Shown here: one piece after another, positions 1-5,373 of the stretch
Layout of the letters: each line of letters starts with the position of its first letter
How positions within the stretch are numbered: position 1 is the stretch's first letter
NCBI GenBank assembly: GCA_023426005.1
Contig: JAFABO010000169.1
Location: 1 to 5,373 of the forward strand
Length of the DNA stretch: 5,373 nucleotides
Direction: 5' to 3'
Source of the DNA: Bacillota bacterium
GTDB lineage: Bacteria; Bacillota; Clostridia; Acetivibrionales; DSM-1351
Notes under the pieces: model-generated
What the model saw: the letters and a program-made list of their open reading frames with translations, nothing else
The model's database searches: none
What the model was told of the DNA's origin: nothing
Made by a program: the position numbers and the translations under genes

Positions 1-2
1 AG

Positions 3-317
3 GAGCTTTATGACAATAAGCAAAAGTACCAGGGAAAGAAGATTCAGGTCATAGGCTTTGTGTTAAAAGGCAAGGAGCTTTCCAAAAACGAATTTTATCC
101 GGCCCGGCTGATGATGGCCTGCTGTACCGCCGATTTGCAGCCTGTCGGCTTGCTGTGCAGGTATACAAATGCACCGGAATTAAAGCAGGACAGCTGGGTG
201 AAGGTTGAGGGAACTATTAAAATTATCGATTATAAAGGGGAGCAGACTGCAATAATAATAGCAGATAATGTTTCCAATGCCCAGAAACCCGAATACGACT
301 ATGTATACCCCTATTGA
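3..317 (+). CDS. C-terminal part of a TIGR03943/YcgQ-family putative permease subunit (5' end outside window)
   Basis: The reading frame is open from base 3 to the TGA at 315-317, so this is the last 104 codons of a gene that starts left of the window. A GTG at 60-62 could be taken as a start, but it has no ribosome binding site and the upstream codons read as normal protein (ELYDNKQKYQGKKIQVIGFV), so I treat it as internal. The segment holds the motif FYPARLMMACCTADLQPVGL, followed by a W-V-K-V-E-G-T-I beta-strand pattern. I recognise this as the conserved C-terminal region of the YcgQ/DUF1980 (TIGR03943) family, whose members are usually encoded beside a YcgR-type (DUF318) permease. The substrate of that pair is unknown to me. 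The adjacent Cys-Cys pair is family-typical and could bind a metal, but that is speculation. No hairpin terminator is evident after the stop. The gene probably belongs to a separate upstream unit. Confidence 0.8.
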   Translation, partial: ELYDNKQKYQGKKIQVIGFVLKGKELSKNEFYPARLMMACCTADLQPVGLLCRYTNAPELKQDSWVKVEGTIKIIDYKGEQTAIIIADNVSNAQKPEYDYVYPY

Positions 318-345
318 CAGTATCTCCTGTTGGCAGCACCCCCGA

Positions 346-374
346 TTGACAATGATTCACAGGGATGATAACAT
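346..374 (+). promoter_or_regulatory. Predicted promoter of the AraC-family gene
   Basis: A perfect -35 hexamer TTGACA (346-351) is followed by a 17-base spacer and TAACAT (369-374), which matches four of six bases of the -10 consensus. Transcription would start near 381, just before the palindromic operator at 384-399. Unlike the ABC-pair promoter, this one has a good -35, consistent with basal expression of a regulator that needs no activator. Confidence 0.5.
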
Positions 375-383
375 TAAACAGTA

Positions 384-399
384 GTTAGTTATTGCTAAC
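384..399 (+). promoter_or_regulatory. Operator-like palindrome, copy 1 (before the regulator gene)
   Basis: The sequence is GTTAGTTATTGCTAAC: perfect 5-bp arms (384-388 and 395-399) around six bases. The same arms with the same spacing recur before the ABC pair and before the S component, always with TG just before the right arm. It begins about 3 bases after the predicted transcription start, a position suited to repression. The protein that binds it is not known from the sequence. Confidence 0.65.
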
Positions 400-460
400 C
401 ACATGGCAGCCGCTGGAATTTTACTATATGCCAAGGAGATGAAAATACAGGGAGGTCAAT

Positions 461-1423
461 ATGAGTATCCTTACCAGGGAAAAAGCTTACTACAGTTCGG
501 AAATATCACTGGTATCCCAATCCGGGGATTGCTCGGTATACAAAATGTCCGGTGACGACGGAGACGGCATAATGACCTGTTATCAGGTTTTTCCGGGCGT
601 AGAACTCATATACAATGATTTTCATACCGGCAATTGTTTTCAGAATACACATACCTGCGAAGACATAATGGAAATTAACCACTGCAGGCAGGGACGCTTT
701 GAATGCGACTTCTGCGACGGCTCCTGCGTCTATCTGGAGGAAGGCGACCTTTCGGTAAATATGCTGGGAGTCAAGGCAGGAAATTCCTGCTTTCCTCTGG
801 AGCACTACCACGGTGTTTCGGTGGTAGTAGAACTGTCTGAGGCCGCCCGTTCCATTTCCCGCGTTCTCAGCGACATTTCCATTGATCTCTATGACCTGCG
901 TGACAGGCTTTGTCCCAATAACCGGTGTTTTATAATGCGTGCCAAGGATTCGGTAGAGCATATTTTTTCAGAGCTGTATAAGGTTCCTGATGAGATAAAG
1001 AAGGGATATTTCAAACTGAAGGTGCTGGAACTGCTGCTATTTCTCAGTGTTGCGGATATATCGGACATTCTTGAACGGCGCCGGTATTTTCAAAAGAGTC
1101 AGGTTGACAGCATAAAGTCAATTAAAGAATATATGATATCAAATCTTGAATACCATTATACCCTGGAGGAGCTGTCCATCCGCTTTGATATACCTTTGAC
1201 GGCAATGAAGCTGTGCTTTAAGGGCGTTTACGGAACCTCCATCTATGCATTTATCCGGTCCTACAGGATGCAAGCCGCTGCCGCAATGCTGCGCCGGAGC
1301 GGAGAGAGCATATCCTCAATAGCAGGGAAAGTCGGATATATAAACTCCAGCAAATTTGCAGCGGCATTTAAGGAAGTTATGGGGATGAGTCCTTTGGAAT
1401 ACAGAAATAACACCGCATGCTAA
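461..1423 (+). CDS. AraC/XylS-family transcriptional regulator (PchR/YbtA-like)
   Basis: This is a 320-residue DNA-binding regulator. The start ATG follows GGAGGT (451-456) by four bases. The C-terminal ~100 residues form the two-helix-turn-helix AraC domain. The first HTH is at about 233-258 (YTLEELSIRFDIPLTAMKLC), and the second at about 283-306 runs into the family hallmark G-M-S-P-L-E-Y-R at 308-315. The N-terminal half (CYQVFPGVELIYNDFH, then EINHCRQGRFEC and YLEEGDLSVN) resembles the ligand-sensing half of clostridial regulators related to PchR and YbtA, which activate siderophore uptake genes when the chelate is present. The N-terminal half is cysteine-rich, including C82-x2-C85-x3-C89. 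The gene lies upstream of and in line with the ABC pair but has its own promoter, and the 119-base gap before the ABC genes holds a likely binding site for it (1427-1465). Local control of transport is an inference from this context; the ligand is unknown. Confidence 0.9.
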   Translation: MSILTREKAYYSSEISLVSQSGDCSVYKMSGDDGDGIMTCYQVFPGVELIYNDFHTGNCFQNTHTCEDIMEINHCRQGRFECDFCDGSCVYLEEGDLSVNMLGVKAGNSCFPLEHYHGVSVVVELSEAARSISRVLSDISIDLYDLRDRLCPNNRCFIMRAKDSVEHIFSELYKVPDEIKKGYFKLKVLELLLFLSVADISDILERRRYFQKSQVDSIKSIKEYMISNLEYHYTLEELSIRFDIPLTAMKLCFKGVYGTSIYAFIRSYRMQAAAAMLRRSGESISSIAGKVGYINSSKFAAAFKEVMGMSPLEYRNNTAC

Positions 1424-1426
1424 TTC

Positions 1427-1465
1427 TTGTCTTTTTGGAGCATATTTGATCCAACCGGAGCAGAT
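1427..1465 (+). promoter_or_regulatory. Candidate AraC-type activator site upstream of the ABC pair
   Basis: Two direct half-sites, TTGGAGCATAT (1435-1445) and CCGGAGCAGAT (1455-1465), match at 8 of 11 bases and start exactly 20 bp apart, about two helical turns, as expected for the two HTHs of an AraC-family dimer or monomer pair. The downstream copy covers the -35 position (1461-1466) of a promoter that lacks a recognisable -35. A related element occurs at 5116-5153, including the 14-base block TTGTCTTTTTGGAG (13 of 14 shared). Confidence 0.5.
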
Positions 1466-1483
1466 AAAACAAAATCCAGGATT

Positions 1484-1489
1484 TATAAT
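1484..1489 (+). promoter_or_regulatory. -10 element of the ABC-pair promoter
   Basis: A perfect TATAAT. At 17 bases upstream the -35 position reads CAGATA (1461-1466), a poor match that overlaps the downstream GGAG half-site. Transcription would start near 1496, just before the second operator copy. The combination suggests an activator-dependent and operator-blocked promoter. Confidence 0.55.
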
Positions 1490-1526
1490 AGATGGTGGTT
1501 AGTGTATGCTAACCACCATCTATTAT
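1485..1526 (+). repeat. Perfect 18-bp inverted repeat with 6-base loop
   Basis: The left arm 1485-1502 and right arm 1509-1526 are perfectly complementary over 18 bp; pairing stops at 1484/1527. The loop is TGTATG. The centre of the palindrome is operator copy 2. The right arm ends four bases before the AAGGAG ribosome binding site (1531-1536). There is no T-tract after it, so it does not look like a terminator. A transcript reading through from the regulator gene could fold the whole hairpin, whereas one starting near 1496 could form only its inner 7 bp. Confidence 0.85.
1498..1513 (+). promoter_or_regulatory. Operator-like palindrome, copy 2 (before the ABC pair)
   Basis: GTTAGTGTATGCTAAC is the core of the longer inverted repeat 1485-1526. 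It starts eight bases after the TATAAT box, almost the same offset as copy 1 from its -10 (nine bases), so both would sit at the transcription start. A protein bound here would block initiation. Confidence 0.65.
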
Positions 1527-1542
1527 TTGAAAGGAGTAGTTT

Positions 1543-3360
1543 ATGGAACAACATAAAAAGCAAAAAACAGGCTTATCCCGTCTTTTTGAAATAGCGGGCG
1601 AAAAAAAGGGCCTTCTGATAATTTCCGGAGTATTGTCATCAATCAGTGCTGCCTTCATGCTGGTTCCGTTTTTATCAGTTTACAGGATACTTGAAGAGCT
1701 CTTAAGGAATGCGGGAAATATCTCTGCTGTTAACAGAGATTATATGATACATTGGGGATGGATGGCCTTTTTAGGACTTATCGGAGGCTTGTTGCTCCTG
1801 TATGCTTCCATTATCTTTTCCCATGTTGCGGCCTTCAGGATTTTATACGGTATAAAAATGGGGCTGGCAAGACATATCGGCAAACTTCCTCTGGGGTTTT
1901 TAAACAGTACGGCAACAGGTACAGTCAAAAAGAATCTTGAACAGGATGTGGACAGAGTGGAGCTGTTTGTGGCACATACCATCCCTGATCTGGTTAACGC
2001 AGCCGCAACGGTTGTCATAATGTTTGTAATATTCTTCAGGTTGAACGGCTGGATGGCTCTTACAGTTATTCTTGCATTTATTTTCGGAACAGGCCTGCAA
2101 ATGTCCATGATGTTCGGGAAAAAAGCCCAAAGGACTATGAAGGCATATTTTGACTCTCTTGAAAGGATACATGCTTCTGCCATACAGTATGTCAGGGGTA
2201 TCCCCGTTGTAAAGATTTTCGGACAGACGATTCATTCCTTCAAGCGTTTCAATGATGATCTGTATGAATATAGAGACTGGGCAGTGAATTATTGCGATAA
2301 ATTTGAAAACGGCATGGCTGTTTTCACGGTGGTTTTGAACTCCTTTCTGACCTTCATACTGCCGGTGGGGCTTTTAGTGCTCAGCAAAGACCCCGGCAAC
2401 ATTGCATTTGCACTGGTCTACCTTTTCTTTATCATCATGGTGCCCGGTGCGTCGGCACCGCTTTACAAGTTTACCCTGCTGGCATCGGGTACAAGAGAAA
2501 TATTCGAGGGAGTGAGCCGCCTGGATGCCATTTACAGCCAGGAACCCATAAGGGAAACAGCCTCTCCTAAAACACCCAAAGGGCATGATATCGTGTTTGA
2601 GAATGTGAGCTTTGCCTATGAGAACAAGACAGAGGCAACACGGGTAGAAGCTTTGTCAAATATCAGCTTTACGGCAAAAGCAGGACAGATCACGGCTCTT
2701 GTGGGGCCCTCAGGAGGCGGTAAATCAACTGTAGCAAATCTCATTCCCAGGTTTTGGGACGTGACGGAGGGGGAGATAAAAATAGGCGGTGTAAATATCA
2801 AGGATATTCCGACCGAGGAGTTAATGAATACCGTATCCTTTGTTTTTCAGGATACCTTCCTGTTTTATGATACCTTGTTCGAAAACATCAGGGTCGGAAA
2901 TCCGGATGCCACTGACGAACAGGTATACGCAGCAGCCAGAGCCGCCCAGTGCCACGAGTTCATTCAGAGCCTTCCCGACGGTTATAACACCCTGATAGGA
3001 GAAGGCGGAGTATTTCTTTCAGGCGGTGAGGAACAGCGTGTTTCAGTGGCCAGAGCAATATTGAAGAATGCACCCATTCTTGTACTGGATGAGGCAACGG
3101 CTTTTGCCGATCCGGAAAATGAATATAAAATGCAGATAGCTCTGAAAGAGCTCATTAAGGATAAAACAGTAATTATGATCGCCCACAGACTCTCCTCAAT
3201 TAGAAATGCCGGACAGATAATAGTGTTGGAGAACGGCAGGATCAATCAGACAGGTGTTCATTCCGAACTGGCGGAAAAGGACGGCCTTTACAGGCGCATG
3301 TGGAATGCCTATAACAGCGCCTATGAGTGGTCATTAAACATCGGAGGTGTCAAGGCATGA
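1543..3360 (+). CDS. ABC half-transporter, membrane domain plus ATPase (YbtP/IrtA-type fold), first of a pair
   Basis: A 605-residue inner-membrane protein with an exporter-fold membrane domain and ATPase in one chain. The start ATG lies six bases after AAGGAG. About six membrane segments can be seen (roughly 23-46, 72-93, 151-166, 170-187, 258-280, 286-305). The nucleotide-binding domain follows: Walker A GPSGGGKST (388-396), Q-loop Q436, signature LSGGEEQR (492-499), Walker B ILVLDE with catalytic E517, and H-loop H548. The signature has Glu-Glu where LSGGEKQR is usual, and the D-loop reads ATAFADPEN instead of the common ATASLDPEN. I recall that FADP variant from siderophore-type ABC proteins. 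The gene overlaps the next one by four bases, so the two very likely make a heterodimer. YbtPQ and IrtAB have this fold but import metal-loaded siderophores. Import here is an inference from the regulator and the S-component neighbour; export cannot be excluded from sequence alone. Confidence 0.88.
   Translation: MEQHKKQKTGLSRLFEIAGEKKGLLIISGVLSSISAAFMLVPFLSVYRILEELLRNAGNISAVNRDYMIHWGWMAFLGLIGGLLLLYASIIFSHVAAFRILYGIKMGLARHIGKLPLGFLNSTATGTVKKNLEQDVDRVELFVAHTIPDLVNAAATVVIMFVIFFRLNGWMALTVILAFIFGTGLQMSMMFGKKAQRTMKAYFDSLERIHASAIQYVRGIPVVKIFGQTIHSFKRFNDDLYEYRDWAVNYCDKFENGMAVFTVVLNSFLTFILPVGLLVLSKDPGNIAFALVYLFFIIMVPGASAPLYKFTLLASGTREIFEGVSRLDAIYSQEPIRETASPKTPKGHDIVFENVSFAYENKTEATRVEALSNISFTAKAGQITALVGPSGGGKSTVANLIPRFWDVTEGEIKIGGVNIKDIPTEELMNTVSFVFQDTFLFYDTLFENIRVGNPDATDEQVYAAARAAQCHEFIQSLPDGYNTLIGEGGVFLSGGEEQRVSVARAILKNAPILVLDEATAFADPENEYKMQIALKELIKDKTVIMIAHRLSSIRNAGQIIVLENGRINQTGVHSELAEKDGLYRRMWNAYNSAYEWSLNIGGVKA
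3343..3348 (+). promoter_or_regulatory. Ribosome binding site that fixes the start of the second ABC gene
   Basis: GGAGGT lies inside the end of the first ABC gene, eight bases before the ATG at 3357. It supports that start over an in-frame ATG at 3327, which would add ten residues (MVIKHRRCQG), lacks a binding site and would deepen the overlap. Confidence 0.8.
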
Positions 3361-5087
3361 AAATATTCAGTAATATTACCGTGGGACAGCCCGGAAAGTT
3401 AATAAAACCAATAGGTTTCACAATTATGTCCAATATCGTGAATGTAGTTCCTTTTATGCTTTCAATAGAAACAGTAAGAATTATTTTCGATTCATTTGCT
3501 TATCCCGAAAAAGGCCTTGATACAGGAAGGCTCTGGATAATTATCGGCGCACTTTTCGCATATATGATAATCATGTTCTTTGCTGAAAAACCTGCCTACC
3601 GCCATAGTTACCGCGATGCCTACGACATCTCGGCCTCTGGCAGAGCAAGTCTGGCCGAGCATCTCAGAAAGCTGCCGCTGGGATACATAACCTCACGTGA
3701 CCCCGGAGATCTCGCCAATATGATGATGGGGGACTTTACGCTGGTTGAGACCGGAGTATCCCATATAGTCCCGCAGCTTTTCGGCGCACTTGTCATGCCG
3801 GTACTGGCATTCCTTTCACTGCTTTTTATCGATTGGAAGATGTCCCTGGCCATGTTTATTGCCCTGCCTGCGGCGATAGTAATTCTCTGGCTCAATACCA
3901 GGACCAACAAGCGTATGGCCGACAGGCAGATGAAGTCAAAACTGGACGCCGGAAACCGTTTGCAGGAATATCTTCTGGGAATCCGCGTAATGAAGGCCTA
4001 TAACATGATAGGTGAAAAGTTTGAACGTCTGGAAAAATCCTTTCGCAAACAGATGAAGGAAAGTATCCGTTTTGAAGCGCTGTCAGGTCCCGTTCTGCTT
4101 TTAACAATTACCTTGATCCGCGCAGGACTCACTCTGATGGTGCTGACCGGCTCCTATCTCCTTGTGGGCGGAGAGCTTGATCTGCTGACCTTTGTGATGT
4201 TTCTTGTAATCGGTTCACGTGTATATGATCCTCTCAGCTCGGCACTAATGAAATTTGCAGAGCTCCGCTATGACGAGAGAGCCGGCGAAAGGATCCTCAA
4301 CCTGATGAATGAGCCTGAGATGGGAGGGACAAACTTCCCCAGAGGCGGCACCGATATTGCCTTTGAGAATGTCTCTTTTGGATATGGTGAAAAGGAGATC
4401 CTCCATAATGTGTCACTTTCCATGAAGCAGGGAACCCTGACAGCTCTGGTCGGTCCGTCGGGCAGCGGTAAAAGTACTGTACTAAAGCTTTGCGCGAGGT
4501 TTTATGATCCCGGCAGCGGAAAAGTCACCTTTGGAGGCATTGACGAAGCTTCTATGGATCCTGAAAAGCTGATGCAGAAAATATCCATGGTATTCCAGGA
4601 TGTCTACCTGTTTCAGGATACCATAGGCAATAATATCCGGTTCGGCAAGGAAAATGCCTCTCAGGACGAAGTCATTGCCGCTGCCCGGAAAGCCTGCTGC
4701 TACGACTTCATAATGAAGCTGCCGAAGGGCTTTGACACAATGGTAGGGGAAGGGGGCTGCACTCTTTCGGGAGGAGAAAAGCAGCGTATTTCCATAGCCC
4801 GTGCCATGCTTAAAAATGCTCCGGTCATCCTTCTGGACGAAGCAACAGCTTCACTGGATCCCGAAAACGAAGTGGAGGTCCAGAAGGCAATAGGAGAACT
4901 GATTGCAGGCAGGACAGTCATTGTTATTGCCCACAGGCTCAAAACCATTAAAAACGCAAACCATATTATTGTAATGGAGGAGGGGAGAGTATTTGAGGAA
5001 GGTACCTTTGAAGCTCTGATTGAGAAAAACGGTCTGTTTAAGAAATTATGGACAATTCAGTCCCAGTCGGTGGGATGGGAAATCTAA
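3357..5087 (+). CDS. ABC half-transporter, membrane domain plus ATPase (YbtQ/IrtB-type fold), second of a pair
   Basis: A 576-residue protein with the same architecture as its neighbour. The start overlaps the upstream stop as ATGA (3357-3360), indicating translational coupling and a matched supply of the two subunits. Membrane segments are seen at about 20-38, 58-76, 138-158, 162-179, 244-268 and 275-290. The ATPase domain carries Walker A GPSGSGKST (366-374), Q-loop Q414, signature LSGGEKQR (470-477), Walker B ILLDE with E495, the ordinary D-loop ATASLDPEN (496-504), and H-loop H526. All ATPase motifs are canonical, in contrast to the altered signature and D-loop of the first subunit. Both subunits keep the catalytic glutamate, so neither composite site looks dead. 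Neither carries an N-terminal siderophore-reductase domain like that of IrtA. The transported compound is not shown by the sequence; a metallophore is the leading inference from context. Confidence 0.88.
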   Translation: MKIFSNITVGQPGKLIKPIGFTIMSNIVNVVPFMLSIETVRIIFDSFAYPEKGLDTGRLWIIIGALFAYMIIMFFAEKPAYRHSYRDAYDISASGRASLAEHLRKLPLGYITSRDPGDLANMMMGDFTLVETGVSHIVPQLFGALVMPVLAFLSLLFIDWKMSLAMFIALPAAIVILWLNTRTNKRMADRQMKSKLDAGNRLQEYLLGIRVMKAYNMIGEKFERLEKSFRKQMKESIRFEALSGPVLLLTITLIRAGLTLMVLTGSYLLVGGELDLLTFVMFLVIGSRVYDPLSSALMKFAELRYDERAGERILNLMNEPEMGGTNFPRGGTDIAFENVSFGYGEKEILHNVSLSMKQGTLTALVGPSGSGKSTVLKLCARFYDPGSGKVTFGGIDEASMDPEKLMQKISMVFQDVYLFQDTIGNNIRFGKENASQDEVIAAARKACCYDFIMKLPKGFDTMVGEGGCTLSGGEKQRISIARAMLKNAPVILLDEATASLDPENEVEVQKAIGELIAGRTVIVIAHRLKTIKNANHIIVMEEGRVFEEGTFEALIEKNGLFKKLWTIQSQSVGWEI

Positions 5088-5115
5088 CAGTATTTATACA
5101 ATTAATATGCATTCA

Positions 5116-5153
5116 TTGTCTTATTGGAGTTGTTTTATCCTAATGGAGTGGAT
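5116..5153 (+). promoter_or_regulatory. Candidate AraC-type activator site upstream of the S component
   Basis: TTGTCTTATTGGAG (5116-5129) matches the block at 1427-1440 at 13 of 14 bases. It is followed by ATCC and a second GGAG half-site, as at the first copy. The half-sites TTGGAGTTGTT (5124-5134) and ATGGAGTGGAT (5143-5153) match at 8 of 11 bases, 19 bp apart instead of 20. Position 5172, which is 27 bases after the second GGAG as in the ABC promoter, begins a weak TAAATT -10 preceded by TGA (extended -10). Confidence 0.42.
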
Positions 5154-5185
5154 TTTAAAAACGGTTTTTGATAAATTATTCATGA

Positions 5186-5220
5186 TTAAATAAAAGCGCC
5201 AGGCCGGCGCTTTTATTTAA
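5186..5220 (+). terminator. Strong intrinsic terminator (probably bidirectional) after the ABC pair
   Basis: A perfect 15-bp stem (5186-5200 with 5206-5220) with an AGGCC loop. The GC-rich top (GCGCC/GGCGC) sits on an A-run/T-run base (TTAAATAAAA and TTTTATTTAA), so either strand would give a hairpin followed by a U-rich tail. It ends the ABC transcript about 100 bases after the stop codon. It also lies between the candidate activator site at 5116-5153 and the S-component gene. Confidence 0.85.
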
Positions 5221-5227
5221 AAATATA

Positions 5228-5243
5228 GTTAGCCACTGCTAAC
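5228..5243 (+). promoter_or_regulatory. Operator-like palindrome, copy 3 (before the S component)
   Basis: GTTAGCCACTGCTAAC is the most symmetric of the short copies: the arms are AGTTAGC and GCTAACT (7 bp each, 5227-5233 and 5238-5244) around CACT. It shows that the full half-site is GTTAGC/GCTAAC with a 4-base centre; copies 1 and 2 differ by one base in the left arm. It overlaps a TATAGT (5224-5229, five of six -10 bases) that has no matching -35. It ends seven bases before the AAGGAG (5251-5256) of the next gene. Confidence 0.65.
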
Positions 5244-5263
5244 TTGCAATAAGGAGACAAAAT

Positions 5264-5373
5264 ATGGACAAGAAATTGAACGCAAAAGATCTCATTAACA
5301 TAGGAATTTTCACCGCTATTTATTTTGTCGTGTTTTTTGCGACCGGAATGACAGGCTATATACCGGTTATGCT
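5264..5373 (+). CDS. N-terminal part of an MptD/Trep_Strep-family putative ECF transporter S component (3' end outside window)
   Basis: The ATG at 5264 follows AAGGAG (5251-5256) by seven bases. Thirty-six codons are visible and the frame is open at the right edge. The protein begins with a short lysine-rich segment (MDKKLNAKDL), then a hydrophobic first membrane helix (about residues 11-27) and G-Y-I-P-V-M. I recognise the pattern KDLINIGIFTAIYFVVFF as the start of the TIGR02185 (Trep_Strep, MptD-like) family of integral membrane proteins. These are treated as substrate-binding S components of ECF transporters and often sit next to ECF T and ATPase genes and ABC half-transporter pairs; such genes would be expected just right of the window. 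The substrate is not established. The shared operator and activator-like sites tie it to the upstream ABC pair, although a terminator separates the two units. Confidence 0.78.
   Translation, partial: MDKKLNAKDLINIGIFTAIYFVVFFATGMTGYIPVM

Noticed and set aside
314..319. A TTGACA overlapping the stop of the first gene as a -35
   Set aside because: No acceptable -10 lies 16-18 bases downstream; the TTGACA at 346 is better placed.
327..352. A reverse-strand version of the TTGTC...GGAG activator element before the regulator gene
   Set aside because: The reverse complement has TTGTC and GGAG, but the half-site spacing is about 16 bp, the first half-site reads GGGG, and the TTGTCA is simply the complement of the -35 hexamer. 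Not convincing evidence of autoregulation.
439..555. A 38-codon open frame starting at the ATG right after AAGGAG (433-438), overlapping the start of the regulator gene in another frame
   Set aside because: The AAGGAG abuts the ATG with no spacer, the frame ends within the regulator gene, and the peptide resembles nothing I recognise. The GGAGGT and ATG at 461 are far better.
506..961. A minus-strand open frame of 151 codons within the regulator gene
   Set aside because: It lies fully opposite a clearly recognised protein, lacks a ribosome binding site and shows no family pattern. The same applies to the minus-strand frames opposite the two ABC genes.
1485..1526. The 18-bp hairpin as the terminator of the regulator gene
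   Set aside because: It has no GC-rich top followed by a T-tract, it contains the -10 box and operator of the next unit, and it ends beside the ribosome binding site.
5169..5182. A Fur-box-like sequence (TGATAAATTATTCA)
   Set aside because: Only about 10 of 14 positions are symmetric, it departs from TGATAATNATTATCA, and AT-rich gaps give such matches by chance.
384..5243. The three palindromes as CRISPR repeats, insertion-sequence ends or attachment sites
   Set aside because: They are single, far apart, each tied to a gene start, with no spacers, transposase or integrase nearby.

Overview
The window looks like chromosomal DNA of a Gram-positive anaerobe of the Clostridia type. This rests on strong GGAGG-type ribosome binding sites, moderate base composition, and protein sequences that resemble clostridial members of their families. 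The lineage is an inference from style, not a search result. All genes point the same way (+).

Layout: (1) 3-317, the C-terminal end of a TIGR03943/YcgQ-type protein that enters from the left edge. (2) 461-1423, an AraC-family regulator of the siderophore-regulator type (PchR/YbtA-like). (3) 1543-3360 and 3357-5087, two overlapping genes for fused membrane-plus-ATPase ABC half-transporters, which probably form a heterodimer of the YbtPQ/IrtAB kind. (4) A strong hairpin terminator at 5186-5220. (5) From 5264 to the right edge, the first 36 codons of an MptD/Trep_Strep-family ECF-type S component. No stretch longer than 300 bases lacks a gene; the three intergenic gaps (143, 119 and 176 bases) are dense in regulatory-looking sequence.

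The most informative signal is in those gaps. A 16-bp near-palindrome, GTTAG(T/C)NNNTGCTAAC, occurs once before the regulator, once before the ABC pair and once before the S component (384-399, 1498-1513, 5228-5243). At the first two sites it lies where transcription should start. A second, unrelated element, a pair of GGAG-centred direct repeats 19-20 bp apart preceded by TTGTCTT(T/A)TTGGAG, lies upstream of the ABC pair and of the S component (1427-1465, 5116-5153) but not clearly upstream of the regulator. The ABC promoter has a perfect TATAAT but no recognisable -35, and the downstream half of the repeat pair covers the -35 position. That is the classic layout of an AraC-type activator site.

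Working model (inference): a repressor not encoded here, possibly a metal sensor, holds all three units off through the 16-bp operator. The AraC-type protein, when it senses its ligand, switches on the ABC pair and the ECF-type S component. The transporters then probably handle a metal chelate (siderophore or other metallophore) or a related small molecule. No biosynthetic genes are visible, so use of an exogenous chelate is possible.
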